The position numbers and the translations under genes were made by a program. Below are positions 1-9,595 of a DNA stretch of 64,000 nucleotides, one piece after another. The notes beneath the pieces are model-generated. The model saw nothing but the letters and a program-made list of their open reading frames with translations, was not told where the DNA came from and made no database searches. How positions within the stretch are numbered: position 1 is the stretch's first letter; every line of letters starts with the position of its first letter. This DNA is from Mycolicibacterium sp. TUM20985 (GTDB lineage: Bacteria > Actinomycetota > Actinomycetes > Mycobacteriales > Mycobacteriaceae), in the NCBI RefSeq assembly GCF_030295745.1, contig NZ_AP027291.1, positions 2,604,001-2,668,000 on the forward strand, in the 5' to 3' direction.

Positions 1-2220
1 GAACCCGACGACCCGGCGGCGAGCACCCTCGGCCCTGGCCTTCTCGACGGCGGTGCGCCCGAGGAAGTCGACGTCGGTGTCGAGCTTGCAGGCGAACAGA
101 AGTCCGGCCTCGATCGGATTGTCGCCGGGCGTGAGCTCGCGCCCGAATGCCCGGTAGCCCTTCTCCAGGCGCAGCGATTCGATGGCGTAGTACCCGCCGC
201 GGGTGACGCCGTACTCGGCCCCCGCGGCCATCAGATCCTCGTATACGCCGACGGCGAATTCCGTCGGGACGTACAGCTCCCACCCGAGCTCACCGACGTA
301 GGTGATGCGGGTGGCGCGAACGGTCGCGTACCCCAACGTGATCGAGCGGCTGGTCCCGAACGGGAAGGCGGCATCGTCGAGGTTGGCATCGGTCAGGGTG
401 CTGAGAAGGTCGCGGGATCGTGGGCCCATCACCCCGAACACCGCCAGCGACGACGTCACGTCGACCAGCTGCGCGTGCGTTCCGGCGGGCAGATTCCTCC
501 GGATGTGGTCCTTGTCCCGTTCGGTGGTGGCCGCACTGCTCACGATGAGGAATTCGTCGGGGGCCGTGCGGGTGACGGTGACGTCGGACTCGTAGCAGCC
601 CCGTTCGTTGAGCATGCCGGTGTAGACGCACGCGCCTACGTCGACGGCCATGTCGGCGGTGCACAGCCACTGCAGCGCGGCCTCGGCGTCGGGCCCGGCG
701 AGGAGGTACTTCGAGAACGACGTCTGGTCGAAGACGGTGACCCCGGTGCGGGTGCTCACCTGTTCGGCCGCCGACCACGGCAGCCAGTTCTGCTTGGCCC
801 AGGAGTATTCGATGACCGGCTCCTGGCCCGCCGGGGCGAAGAAGTTGGCGCGTTCCCATCCCATCCGGCTGCCGAAGTTGGCTCCGGCCGCGGCGAGCAG
901 GTGGTGCACCGGGGAGCGACGGAAGGGTCGCGCGGTGGTCATCTCCCGGTTGGGCCAGGGAATTTCGTAGTGCAGTCCGAGCACCTCCGACACCCTGTCG
1001 TGCAACCACCGGTTGTTCCCGTTGAACGGGGCGAAACGCCGGATGTCGACACTGGTGAGGTCCGACGTCGGTGAGCCGTTCACGATCCACTCCGCCAGTG
1101 CCCGGCCCGCACCGCCGGCCGAGGCGATGCCGACCGAGTTGAAACCGGCGGCGACGAAGAAGTTGGCGACCTCGGGGGCCTCGCCCATGATGAACTGGTT
1201 GTCGGGGGTGAAGCTCTCGGGCCCGTTGTACAGCTTCTTGAGCCCGGTCTCCTCCAGCACCGGGATGCGCAGCAGCGCGTTGTCCATCAGGATTTGGAAG
1301 TGGTCCCAATCCTCCTCCAGCAGTTGGAATTCGAAGGGATGAGGAATGGCATCGGGGCTCACCCACGGCTTGGCCTCCGGCTCGAAGCCGCCGATGACCA
1401 GCCCGCCGACCTCCTCCTTGAAGTAGGTGTAGCCGTCCGGGTCGCGAAGGATGGGCATGTCGGTGTGCACACCCACGATGGGTTCGGTGACCACGTAGAA
1501 GTGTTCGGCCGAGTGCAGCGGGACGTTGACTCCCACCATCGAGCCGACCTGCTTGGCCCACTGACCCGCGCAGTTGACCACGATCTCCGCCTCGACGTCG
1601 CCGGCGTCGGTGCGCACGCCGGTGACTCGGCCCTCGTCGGCGTTGATGCCGGTGACCCTGGTGCGCTCCATGATTCGGGCGCCACGCAGACGTGCGCCCT
1701 TGGCCAGCGCCAGCGTGAGATCGGTGGGATTGGCCTTGCCGTCACCGGGCAACCAGATGGCTCCGACGAGATCGTCGATGCGGATCACCGGATAGTGCTC
1801 GAGCGCCTCCCGTGGCGTCAGCAGTTGGCATTCCAGGTCGAACGCCGCCGCGCTGGCCGCCGTGCGGCGCAACTGGATCATCCGGTCCTCGGTGCGGGCG
1901 ACGGTGACGCCACCGCACTGTTTGTACCCCGCGGTGAGGCCGGTCTCGGCCTCCAGTTCGGTGTAGAGCGCCGTGGAGTACTGGACCAGCCGGGTGCCGC
2001 CCTCGGTTGCGCGCAGCTGGCCCACCAGGCCTGCGGCGTGCCAGGTGGTTCCCGAGGACAGCTGGCCCTGCTCGAGCAGCAGGACGTCGGTCAGACCGAG
2101 CTTCGTCAGGTGATAGGCGACGCTCGCGCCAACGACCCCTCCGCCGATGATGACGATCTGGGCGCGGGTGGGCAGGGCCTGGGTGGGCGGCGTTCGGGTG
2201 GGAAGCGTCGTGGGGCTCAT
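1..2220 (-). CDS. FAD-dependent dimethylglycine/sarcosine dehydrogenase-like oxidoreductase (3' end outside window)
   Basis: The frame is open from an ATG at 2220 down to base 1, giving 740 residues; the C-terminus lies beyond the window. Near residues 23-32 there is a Rossmann dinucleotide motif (IIGGGVVGAS) followed by a DAO-type FAD domain (GTTWHAAGLVGQLR, typical of dimethylglycine and sarcosine dehydrogenases). From about residue 430 the sequence resembles the folate-binding GcvT domain (YTGMLNERGCYESD, GELGWELYVP). Family members oxidatively demethylate N-methylglycines and pass the one-carbon unit to tetrahydrofolate. It lies downstream of a choline-kinase-like gene on the same strand, which fits methylamine or choline-related metabolism, but the substrate is inferred only. 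The family is clear; the exact enzyme is not. Confidence 0.82.
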   Translation of the reverse strand, partial: MSPTTLPTRTPPTQALPTRAQIVIIGGGVVGASVAYHLTKLGLTDVLLLEQGQLSSGTTWHAAGLVGQLRATEGGTRLVQYSTALYTELEAETGLTAGYKQCGGVTVARTEDRMIQLRRTAASAAAFDLECQLLTPREALEHYPVIRIDDLVGAIWLPGDGKANPTDLTLALAKGARLRGARIMERTRVTGINADEGRVTGVRTDAGDVEAEIVVNCAGQWAKQVGSMVGVNVPLHSAEHFYVVTEPIVGVHTDMPILRDPDGYTYFKEEVGGLVIGGFEPEAKPWVSPDAIPHPFEFQLLEEDWDHFQILMDNALLRIPVLEETGLKKLYNGPESFTPDNQFIMGEAPEVANFFVAAGFNSVGIASAGGAGRALAEWIVNGSPTSDLTSVDIRRFAPFNGNNRWLHDRVSEVLGLHYEIPWPNREMTTARPFRRSPVHHLLAAAGANFGSRMGWERANFFAPAGQEPVIEYSWAKQNWLPWSAAEQVSTRTGVTVFDQTSFSKYLLAGPDAEAALQWLCTADMAVDVGACVYTGMLNERGCYESDVTVTRTAPDEFLIVSSAATTERDKDHIRRNLPAGTHAQLVDVTSSLAVFGVMGPRSRDLLSTLTDANLDDAAFPFGTSRSITLGYATVRATRITYVGELGWELYVPTEFAVGVYEDLMAAGAEYGVTRGGYYAIESLRLEKGYRAFGRELTPGDNPIEAGLLFACKLDTDVDFLGRTAVEKARAEGARRRVVGF

Positions 2221-2247
2221 GAATTCGTCCCGTTCGGTGGTGTCGTC

Positions 2248-2283
2248 GATGTGGTCGATGTGGTCGATGTGGTCGATGTCGTC
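2248..2283. repeat. 9-bp tandem repeat, GATGTGGTC x3 plus one variant
   Basis: Three exact GATGTGGTC units (2248-2274) are followed by GATGTCGTC (2275-2283). The array fills most of the roughly 70-bp gap between the phosphotransferase stop and the oxidoreductase start. No function is visible; copy number may vary between strains. Confidence 0.8.
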
Positions 2284-2289
2284 ACGGTG

Positions 2290-3213
2290 TCAGTCCTCGG
2301 CGGCCACGTCGTCGAGCAGCCGGCCGAAGTCGGGCCCCCTGAACTCCTCGACGGCGTTCTCGTAGCGCTCCATACCCCACTCCCAGAAGTCGAAGTCCAG
2401 TGCGCTGCCACCGTTCTGGATACAGCCCCACAGTGTCCAGCCGTACTGTGACACGGTGCCCTGCAGGCGGGCCCTGGCCAGTTCGTTGCGGGTGGATCGC
2501 CCGTAGTACGCCGTGACCAATTCCTCGAGCTGCTCGAGTGTCAAACGGTTGTCGCGCCAGATGTTCCCGAGTTCGAAGCACGCGTCGTTGTTGCCCGAGT
2601 ACTCGTAGTCGATCAGCCAGATCTCGTCACCGTCGGAGACGAAGTTCGCGGCCAGCAGGTCGTTGTTGCACGGCACGGTGGGCTGGCGCCGGTGGGCCAG
2701 CGCCCGCCGGATCGACTCGAAGCGGTCCTCGAAATCGAGATAGTCCTCGGGAATGCGAAAACCGTTCTGCTGAATGATGTTCAGGTACGACGCCCGAAGG
2801 GCGAACATGTCGAAGTCGTTGCGGAACCGCGGCCCGCCGTGCAGGGTTCGGCAGGCGTACGCCGCCTTGGCGATGATGCCGGGCCGCGAGAAGTCGGCCT
2901 TGGTCAGGGTGACGCCGTCGAGGTACCCGATCAGCAGGATGCCGAGATCGGGGCGGTAGTCGATGACCGGCGCGCCGACTCCCGACCGCTCGGCGGCGCA
3001 GGAGTTGAAGTATTCGTTGTCGCGGTCGATGGCCAGCAAGCTCGACGAGCTGCCTGCGCAGCGCGCGACGTACACCCCGTCGGGCGTGGTGATCTTGAGG
3101 TTGCGGTTGGTGAGGCCACCGGTGAGCTCCTCGAGCCGGCGAGACCGTCCGGCCAGTGCAGGCAACTGGTCGAGAGCTGCATTGAGCTCGATGTCGTTGC
3201 GCAAGATGGACAT
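2290..3213 (-). CDS. Choline/ethanolamine kinase-like (APH-fold) phosphotransferase
   Basis: 307 aa. The N-terminal lobe has ELTGGLTNRNLKI, a nucleotide-loop-like stretch typical of choline-kinase-type APH proteins. The catalytic loop is PCNNDLLAANF with the second metal-binding segment WLIDYEYSGNND, matching the HxDxxxxN...IDYE pattern except that N replaces the usual H before the catalytic Asp. Such enzymes phosphorylate a small hydroxyl or amino-alcohol substrate with ATP in the cytoplasm. It starts 6 bp after the cinA stop and is followed by the FAD oxidoreductase, so the three are probably co-transcribed. Choline or a relative as substrate is inferred from the family and neighbour. Confidence 0.8.
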   Translation of the reverse strand: MSILRNDIELNAALDQLPALAGRSRRLEELTGGLTNRNLKITTPDGVYVARCAGSSSSLLAIDRDNEYFNSCAAERSGVGAPVIDYRPDLGILLIGYLDGVTLTKADFSRPGIIAKAAYACRTLHGGPRFRNDFDMFALRASYLNIIQQNGFRIPEDYLDFEDRFESIRRALAHRRQPTVPCNNDLLAANFVSDGDEIWLIDYEYSGNNDACFELGNIWRDNRLTLEQLEELVTAYYGRSTRNELARARLQGTVSQYGWTLWGCIQNGGSALDFDFWEWGMERYENAVEEFRGPDFGRLLDDVAAED

Positions 3214-3219
3214 CGACGG

Positions 3220-4521
3220 TCAGCCGGCATCGCCGGGTTGGCTCAGGATCCGCCGGAGCAGGTGCATGGCGACGGTGGTGGATCGTTCGCGGATGTCGGA
3301 CCTGTTGCCTGGCAGCACCAGCGTCCGAGTGACGGTGGGCCCGTCGGCGAGCCGTACGCTGAAACACACCGTCCCCACTGGCTTCTCGGCGCTGCCTCCC
3401 CCGGGACCGGCGATACCCGTGATCGCCACCGCGGTGTCGGCGCTGAACCGCGCCAAGGCGCCGTCGGCCATGGCCTCCGCCACGGGTTCCGACACCGCGC
3501 CGTGTTCGGCCAACAGCTGCGGGTCCACGCCGAGCACTTCGGACTTGGCGTCGTTCGAGTAACTGACGACACCGCCCGCGACGTATGCCGAGGAGCCCGG
3601 ACGATCGGTCAGCCTGGCGGCAACCAGTCCCGCGGTGCAGGATTCGGCGGTCGCGATCGTCCGGCCCGCCAATAGCTCGGCTACCTGATCGTCGACCAGC
3701 GAGCCGTCCTCGGAGAACAGTTGCTCCCCGTGACGCGCGCGCATCAACCCGACCAGATCGGCATACACCGGGGCGGCGTCCGGCTCGTAGCGCGTGACGA
3801 TCTCCAACTCGCCGCGCCGCAGGCACGTGGTGATCTCGAGCCGGTCGAAGTCCGCGATGGCGACTTCACCGTCCCGCAGGGTCTCGGCCAGACCGGACTC
3901 GGGCAGCCCGAACATGCGCAGCGTCTCCTGCACGTACTCGGTCCGCCCGGCGATCGCCTCCTGCACGCTGACGGTCCGAACCGCCTTGTCCCACATGGGT
4001 TGCAGCTCACGCGGCGGTCCGGGTAGGACGACGATCGTCGGCTTTCCCGGCACGACGACACCGGGCGCCGTGCCGACGGGTCCGAGGATCTCCGCGCCGG
4101 CGGGGACCATGGCCTGCTTTCGGTTGGCGGCCATCACGGCCTCGAAGTCGACGTTGCCGCCGGGCTGGGACCGCCCCATCAGAAGACGTCGCAGGATCTC
4201 GGCGATGGTCTCCTCGAGCGCGGCATCCAGCACGAGCTCGCGTTCGCAGAACTGCGCAACGGTGGCCACCGTCATGTCGTCGGCGGTGGGCCCCAGTCCC
4301 CCGCTGGTGACGATCAGGTCGACGCCCTCGGCGGCCAAAAAACGCAGCTGCGCCTCGATGTCGGACGGTCTGTCCGCGCAGATCGTGATGTGCGCCAATT
4401 CGACGCCGAGTTCCAGCAGCCGATCGGCGAGCCACGGACCGTTGCGATCCTGAACGCGACCGGTCAGTACCTCGGTTCCGGTGACGACGATTCCCGCGCG
4501 TGCGCTCACGAGGTATGACAC
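3220..4521 (-). CDS. cinA: CinA family protein (MoCF-like domain plus NMN-deamidase-type domain)
   Basis: 433 aa from a GTG at 4521; a GTG at 4509 is the alternative. Homology begins at [20 protein letters not shown], so the much longer upstream extension of the open frame is rejected. Residues ~1-170 form the molybdopterin-binding-like domain ([14 protein letters not shown]). The C-terminal ~160 residues form the CinA/PncC domain ([31 protein letters not shown]). The C-terminal domain deamidates nicotinamide mononucleotide for pyridine-nucleotide salvage in characterised homologues. Length and sequence closely track the M. tuberculosis protein as remembered. It is first in an apparent three-gene minus-strand operon and divergent from the DedA gene. 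Confidence 0.9.
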   Translation of the reverse strand: MSYLVSARAGIVVTGTEVLTGRVQDRNGPWLADRLLELGVELAHITICADRPSDIEAQLRFLAAEGVDLIVTSGGLGPTADDMTVATVAQFCERELVLDAALEETIAEILRRLLMGRSQPGGNVDFEAVMAANRKQAMVPAGAEILGPVGTAPGVVVPGKPTIVVLPGPPRELQPMWDKAVRTVSVQEAIAGRTEYVQETLRMFGLPESGLAETLRDGEVAIADFDRLEITTCLRRGELEIVTRYEPDAAPVYADLVGLMRARHGEQLFSEDGSLVDDQVAELLAGRTIATAESCTAGLVAARLTDRPGSSAYVAGGVVSYSNDAKSEVLGVDPQLLAEHGAVSEPVAEAMADGALARFSADTAVAITGIAGPGGGSAEKPVGTVCFSVRLADGPTVTRTLVLPGNRSDIRERSTTVAMHLLRRILSQPGDAG

Positions 4522-4615
4522 TACGACCCCGGGCGGGCGCCGGTGTCGGTGCGGTCGACCGGATGTCGGGTGTCGTTCAGCGTGCCGCAATGTGGGGCGA
4601 CTACGTTCAGCGGCC

Positions 4616-5266
4616 GTGACGACCGCCGTGGTTGCCCTGCCCGCCGTCATGGATCCGATGTACTGGCTGGGCGCCGGCGGCCTGTTCGGATCGGCGGTAC
4701 TGCCCGGCGTGATGCTGATCGTCTTCGTGGAGACCGGGCTCCTGATTCCGTTCCTCCCCGGCGACACGTTGCTGGTGACCGCGGGTCTCCTCGCCGCCCA
4801 GGACGACGCCCCCGTCGGCATCTGGCCCCTCGCCCCGTGCGCCGCGGTGGCTGCCATCGCGGGCGGGCAGGTCGGGTATCTCACCGGGTGGCGGCTCGGG
4901 CCCGCGCTGTTCGCGAAGGAGGATGCGCGACTATTCAAGAAGCGCTACCTGAACTCGTCGCACGAATTCTTCGCCAAGCACGGCCGCAAGACGATCGTGA
5001 TCGGGCACTTCGTCGGGGTGGTGCGGACGTTCATGCCCGTCATCGCCGGCGCGTCGGGCATGCGGTACCCGGTGTTCCTGGCCTACGACGTGGTGGGCGC
5101 GGTCGGCTGGGGCGTCGGACTGACCGTCGTGGGATACCACCTCGGTGGGGTGCCGTTCGTCAACGATCACCTCGAGGTGATGGTGCTGTTCATCGCGATC
5201 CTGTCGACGTTGCCGATCGCGATATCGGTGCTGCGCGCCGTCGTCGCCAGGCAGCGGGTGGGGTGA
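4616..5266 (+). CDS. DedA/VTT-family membrane protein
   Basis: 216 aa from a GTG at 4616; internal ATGs at 4649 and 4658 are possible. It shows the family marks: [21 protein letters not shown] in the first re-entrant region and [20 protein letters not shown], the conserved segment with basic and proline residues, before the last membrane helices. DedA proteins are inner-membrane proteins implicated in envelope homeostasis and lipid-carrier or phospholipid flipping. The stop TGA (5264-5266) abuts the stop of the convergent small gene without a spacer. Membership is clear; the transported lipid is unknown. Confidence 0.88.
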   Translation: MTTAVVALPAVMDPMYWLGAGGLFGSAVLPGVMLIVFVETGLLIPFLPGDTLLVTAGLLAAQDDAPVGIWPLAPCAAVAAIAGGQVGYLTGWRLGPALFAKEDARLFKKRYLNSSHEFFAKHGRKTIVIGHFVGVVRTFMPVIAGASGMRYPVFLAYDVVGAVGWGVGLTVVGYHLGGVPFVNDHLEVMVLFIAILSTLPIAISVLRAVVARQRVG

Positions 5267-5488
5267 CTAGCGGGCTAGCCAGCCCTTGACCGTGGCCAGA
5301 TCCCGCGAGTACGTCTCGAGGTTGTCGTCCTGGTAGCGCGATCCCCCGCTGATCGTGTCGTCGCCCTGCCAGATGACGCGGACTCGGGTGGCACCCCGTA
5401 GGTAGATGTCCACCCGTTCGTCCACGCGGCGGTGCCAGCCGGCGGCGGCGGTGATCTCGGCGAGTTCCGATCGGACGTCTGAGCTCAT
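5267..5488 (-). CDS. Small conserved hypothetical protein
   Basis: 73 aa starting ATG at 5488. It is charged, with no signal peptide or membrane segment, and contains two short hydrophobic stretches (RVDIYLRG, RVRVIWQGDD) and an acidic centre. I do not recognise a named domain. Its stop (5267-5269) is immediately adjacent to the DedA stop on the other strand, and it starts back-to-back with the glycosyltransferase at 5557. The tight packing between two real genes supports coding status. Confidence 0.6.
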   Translation of the reverse strand: MSSDVRSELAEITAAAGWHRRVDERVDIYLRGATRVRVIWQGDDTISGGSRYQDDNLETYSRDLATVKGWLAR

Positions 5489-5556
5489 GGGAACATCCTC
5501 CCGGTCGGGGTTCGGCCCCCTGCGGTCGGGCCGGTTTCAGCAACCGCCCAGGGGGC

Positions 5557-6879
5557 ATGCCTACCTTCGCTGTGATGTCGGTGAAGGCGAGCGCGTGGGT
5601 GCGGGGCCATGGAGTCGCGATTCTGGTCCTCGCAACGGTCGCGTACGTCGCGATCTACCTGCGCTGGCCTGCTCTCGCAGCTCAGGTCGACCTTCAGGTC
5701 TACCGGTTCGGCGCCGCCCGGGTGCTCGAGGGCCAGGATCTCTACTCGCTGGGCCTCACCGGCAACCCACACACGCTGCTGTTCGACTACTCGCCGTTCG
5801 CCGCGCTGTGCTTCCTGCCGCTGGCCCTCGTCACCACCCCTGTGGCCCAGGTGGCGGGATTCGTCGGGAACCTCGTTCTGGTCACGTACGTCGTGCGACG
5901 GGCACTCATCAGTCTCGGGGTCACCGCCTCGGCGGAGCGGTGGGCCCTGTGCGCGATGCTGGTCGGCCTCGTCTGTTGGCTGGACCCGGTGCGGCTCTCC
6001 CTGCAACTGGGCCAGATCAACCTCGTCATCCTCGCCGTCGTGGTCGCCGACGTGCTCGGGCCGGACACGCGGCGGTGGGCCGGCGTCGGCATCGGGATCG
6101 TCGCAGGCATCAAGCTCACGCCCGCCCTGTTCATCCTGTATCTCGTCCTCATCGGCCGGCGGCGCGCTGCGGTGGTGGCATCGCTGACGTTCGCCGCCAC
6201 GGTCCTCGTCGGCTTCCTCATCCTCCCCAGGGACTCCGACGTCTTCTGGATTCGCGGCGGGTTCGACGACGTCGCACGGATCACCAGCGATCCAGTGGCG
6301 AATACCAGCCTGCGCGGTCTGTTCATTCGCCTCCACGTCGTCGGTGCGTCCACCACGGTCGCGACGGCGGTGCTGGCCGTCGTCGCGTTGGCGGTCGCCG
6401 TGCTGGCGTGGCGTCGCGGCCATGCGGTCCTCGGCTTGGCGATCGCGGGTTTCACCGCGGCGGCGGTGTCCCCGTTCAGTTGGAGTCACCACTGGGTGTG
6501 GATCACGCTGCTGTTGGTCCACCTCGGGTACCGCGCCTACGTCCTGGGCTCGCGTTGGTCGATGGCGGCGGTGTGGCTGCTCTGGGCGACGTATGCGGGC
6601 TGGGTGGTGCACACGCCCGGGGACACCCCCGAGACGGGGCTGCTGTCACTGCGTCGCGCCGGCATGCAGGACGTGATCATGCCCGCGGGGTACCTGTTGG
6701 GATTCGCAGTCGTGCTGATCGCCACCGCGTGGTGGTTGCGCAGGCCTGCGGGCTATGAGACCGGCACCACGACCGGTGGGGAGTTGTACCCGGTTACCCG
6801 TACCCAGTCCGCGGGTGCGGAGCGGCCCGGCAGCGTGGCACGCACGTTGACCGCCTCGCCGGGGAACACCGTCACGTAA
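5557..6879 (+). CDS. GT87-family polyprenol-phosphate-mannose-dependent mannosyltransferase-like membrane protein
   Basis: 440 aa (ATG 5557; ATG 5575 is an alternative). About 10 hydrophobic segments run through the protein. The first periplasmic loop contains VDLQVYRFGAARVLEGQDLY, where GT-C enzymes of this family carry the catalytic Asp, followed by LFDYSPFAALCFLPLAL. LSLQLGQINLVILAVVV and FSWSHHWVW are also family-typical. GT87 proteins add alpha-1,2-mannose to lipomannan/arabinomannan or PIMs using polyprenyl-phosphomannose on the periplasmic side. The last ~40 codons overlap the 3' end of the convergent GH2 gene by 127 bp. The acceptor cannot be read from sequence. Confidence 0.85.
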   Translation: MPTFAVMSVKASAWVRGHGVAILVLATVAYVAIYLRWPALAAQVDLQVYRFGAARVLEGQDLYSLGLTGNPHTLLFDYSPFAALCFLPLALVTTPVAQVAGFVGNLVLVTYVVRRALISLGVTASAERWALCAMLVGLVCWLDPVRLSLQLGQINLVILAVVVADVLGPDTRRWAGVGIGIVAGIKLTPALFILYLVLIGRRRAAVVASLTFAATVLVGFLILPRDSDVFWIRGGFDDVARITSDPVANTSLRGLFIRLHVVGASTTVATAVLAVVALAVAVLAWRRGHAVLGLAIAGFTAAAVSPFSWSHHWVWITLLLVHLGYRAYVLGSRWSMAAVWLLWATYAGWVVHTPGDTPETGLLSLRRAGMQDVIMPAGYLLGFAVVLIATAWWLRRPAGYETGTTTGGELYPVTRTQSAGAERPGSVARTLTASPGNTVT

Positions 6880-9503
6880 TTGTCGTCGTAGGTGATGGGC
6901 AGGACTTCGTCTCCGTCGCGGGTGGTGGTCACCTCGGCGCGTTCGAAGAAGGCGATCCGACCGGTCGGGTTGCGCAACGAGATCACCACGTCGTCGGCGG
7001 AGCGTCTGGCCGAGACCTCGAGTGGCACCCTCGTCATCGAGTTGAGCGCGGACATATCGGCCCAACTGTCCTGATGAAGTTCGAAGGCGAAGTCCCCGTT
7101 GGGATCCCCGACGTCGTCGTTGCGTTGCGATTGCCAGTAGACGTTCTCGTCGACGACCTTGCCCGCCGCGTCGAGCACTTCACACCGGACGAAGAACACC
7201 CGCGAATCGCGCGCTTCCCGCGGAAGCGTCATCGCCGGTGCGGTGCCTCCCGATGCCACGTCGAGACCCGCGGTCGTCCGGTCGTCGCGCAGCCTGCCCT
7301 GAAGGTCGTAGACCCTGACCCGCACCCGGACGTCCTCGACGTCGGCTGGCGACTGATTGACGAGGGTGACCTTGGCCTGACTGCGGTCGCCCGTCGCGTA
7401 GGCGTCGAATACCGCCGACAGCGGCCGCAAGCCCTTCTTGGCGCCGTAGTAGGCGCCGCCCGGGCGCAGGTAGTAGTCGAAGATGTTGCCGAAGAACGAC
7501 GGCCAGTGGCTGTTCAGCATCCAGTAGATGGTCATCTTGTGGCCGGCCCAACCCAGCGCGGCGAACGACTCGAACTGCGCGCGGGTGGACTCGTAGTGGG
7601 CCAGCTGCGCCTTCCGCGCGAACTCGTACGCCCCGCTCGACGGGCCGTAACGGCGGTTGATCGCGAGCTGGATGCTGGTCAGCTTCGCGTTGCCGGGGTT
7701 GGACCCGGCGTGGAAGGTCCAGTAGTCGTTGATGGGCCACAACTTGTCCGGCGGAATGAACTGCTGCAGCGTCGCGAATGGCGGAATGTGCTCATTGTCG
7801 CCCTGCTCGGCCGAGGCGCCCCTCGCGGCGCGATACCGCCCACTGAACCAGTACGACGGTGGTCGCCAGGTGTACGGGCCCGCCATCTGGATGCCGTCCC
7901 ACAGCCGTTCACCGTCGGCGTCGGTGACGTAGGACGACACGGTGTCGACGATCGCGTTCTGCCAGTGCAGATCTCGCAAGATCTGGTGGTAGTCCTCGCG
8001 CACCGCGTCCGGCGGTCGACCGTCACTCGCGTTGGCCCACACGAACGCCGACGGGTGGGAACGCAGCAGGGTGATCTGGGATCGCAAGCTGTCCCTGGCG
8101 ACGCGGTTGTCCTCGTCGTCCCACTGCGGCCACTTCTCCCATTGGTTGCAACACATCCACCCGACCATCAGCGGTATGCCGAGCTCGTCGGCGGCCTCCA
8201 CGAAGCGCTCGTCGGGAATCTTGGACTCGAGTCTCAGCATGTTGAGACCCAGATCGCGGACGTAGGAGAGGATGGCGTCCTCGCGGCGGGGGTCGTAGGC
8301 GTATAGCAGATCCGGGGTGTAGGTCGCGCCGCGGACCAGGAAGTCGCGGCCGTTGACCTGTAAGTAGAAGCTTCCACCCCGGCCCAGCTCCGGGAATCGT
8401 TCGTCGTCGTCGCGGAACTGTGAGACGGTGCGCACGCCGAAGCGCTGATGCGTCTCGTCGACCGGGTTGCCGAACTGACGGAACTGTATGCGGAGGTCGT
8501 ACAGGTCGGGAGCGCCCATGGTGTACGGCCACCAGAGGTCGGGATTCTTCAGCGTCAGTTGATCGAAATCGGTTGCGGTGAAGCTGACTTCGCGCTGTTC
8601 GCCAGGTGCCAGGCTGACCGCCTGCTCGACCTCGACGTCCGGCTTGCCCGACCGGCTGATGGTGGCCCGTACGATGCCCTTGATGCGACTGGTGGACGAA
8701 TTGCGCACGTTGGTGAAGATGGACAGGCGCGCCGTATCGGTATTCGGAAGTGGGAGTTCGGTGTTCACGGTCGCGGCGGCGATCGCGACCGCGCCGGACA
8801 TCCGTAGCGTGACGGGTTTCCAGATCCCTGCGTTGCGGTCGGGGACGAAGGAGTTGCCGTTGCCGGGATTCTTGTCCGGTCCCTGATAGCCGAGATACTT
8901 CCAATTGATCCAGTCGAACCAGCTGTCCGCCAACTCGACTCCGTCGACGTCCTGCAACGACCGTTCGGGAGTCACCTTGACCGCGAGCGTGTTGGGTTGA
9001 CCCTGGCGGATCCACGGCGTGACGTCCAGGTCGTGGTCGACGTACATGCCGACGATCTGGTCGGCGTCGGCGACGAGGTGGCCATTGAGCCACACCTCGG
9101 CGCGGTAGTTGATGCCGGGGAAGTTCAGTCGGTAGGCGCTGTGTCCGGCTGCGGCGTCGAACGTGGTGCGGTACCACCAGTCCTGCTTCCAGAGGTCCTG
9201 GGGCACTTCGTCGACGAGATTCTTGCCGTAGTACAGGTTCGGGTAGGTCCCGTCGTCCTCGAGCGCCTGCAGGACGGTGGTGGGCATGCGGCGAACGTCA
9301 TGCCAATTGGCAGCGCGGTAGCCCTCTCGCGCGATGGCCGAACCGTCATCCGGCACGTCTCGGGCCGACGCCAGTTGCCAGCCGTCGGCCAATTGAACCT
9401 CTTGGGCAGGCGGTTCCGGCCTGGCGAAACGGGGCAGGTCTCCGGCGCTGATCAGCAGCAGGACCAGCAGAACCACGACTCCCAGGACTGCGGTTCGGCG
9501 CAT
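6753..9503 (-). CDS. Membrane-anchored GH2 glycosidase, exo-beta-glucosaminidase/beta-mannosidase-like
   Basis: 916 aa. Residues ~5-21 form a single hydrophobic anchor or uncleaved signal (AVLGVVVLLVLLLISAG), so the enzyme probably acts outside the membrane. A beta-sandwich sugar-binding domain follows (~35-220, with YRAEVWLNGHLVADAD), then an immunoglobulin-like domain, a TIM barrel from ~360 (LNMLRLESKIPDERF, VGWMCCNQWEKW) and C-terminal beta domains. ANASD at 491-495 sits where GH2 enzymes have the acid/base region. E566 aligns, from memory, with the nucleophile of exo-glucosaminidase CsxA. It is tail-to-tail with a mannosyltransferase gene, suggesting envelope glycan turnover. Substrate is uncertain. 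Confidence 0.85.
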   Translation of the reverse strand: MRRTAVLGVVVLLVLLLISAGDLPRFARPEPPAQEVQLADGWQLASARDVPDDGSAIAREGYRAANWHDVRRMPTTVLQALEDDGTYPNLYYGKNLVDEVPQDLWKQDWWYRTTFDAAAGHSAYRLNFPGINYRAEVWLNGHLVADADQIVGMYVDHDLDVTPWIRQGQPNTLAVKVTPERSLQDVDGVELADSWFDWINWKYLGYQGPDKNPGNGNSFVPDRNAGIWKPVTLRMSGAVAIAAATVNTELPLPNTDTARLSIFTNVRNSSTSRIKGIVRATISRSGKPDVEVEQAVSLAPGEQREVSFTATDFDQLTLKNPDLWWPYTMGAPDLYDLRIQFRQFGNPVDETHQRFGVRTVSQFRDDDERFPELGRGGSFYLQVNGRDFLVRGATYTPDLLYAYDPRREDAILSYVRDLGLNMLRLESKIPDERFVEAADELGIPLMVGWMCCNQWEKWPQWDDEDNRVARDSLRSQITLLRSHPSAFVWANASDGRPPDAVREDYHQILRDLHWQNAIVDTVSSYVTDADGERLWDGIQMAGPYTWRPPSYWFSGRYRAARGASAEQGDNEHIPPFATLQQFIPPDKLWPINDYWTFHAGSNPGNAKLTSIQLAINRRYGPSSGAYEFARKAQLAHYESTRAQFESFAALGWAGHKMTIYWMLNSHWPSFFGNIFDYYLRPGGAYYGAKKGLRPLSAVFDAYATGDRSQAKVTLVNQSPADVEDVRVRVRVYDLQGRLRDDRTTAGLDVASGGTAPAMTLPREARDSRVFFVRCEVLDAAGKVVDENVYWQSQRNDDVGDPNGDFAFELHQDSWADMSALNSMTRVPLEVSARRSADDVVISLRNPTGRIAFFERAEVTTTRDGDEVLPITYDDNYVTVFPGEAVNVRATLPGRSAPADWVRVTGYNSPPVVVPVS

Positions 9504-9595
9504 CTCGGGCGGGATGGTTCCACTCCTTGCGGGCGCCGGGGCGCGTCGGTGGACACGCGGGGGCCTTCATTGTGCCTGCCGACCGGGCGGGGGGC

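Noticed and set aside
4522..4938. N-terminal extension of cinA
   Set aside because: It is Ser/Pro/Arg-rich, antisense to the DedA gene, and lacks CinA similarity.
7074..8306. Long plus-strand frame (410 codons) inside the GH2 gene
   Set aside because: It is antisense to a clear glycosidase and has Arg/Val/Gly-biased shadow composition without domains.
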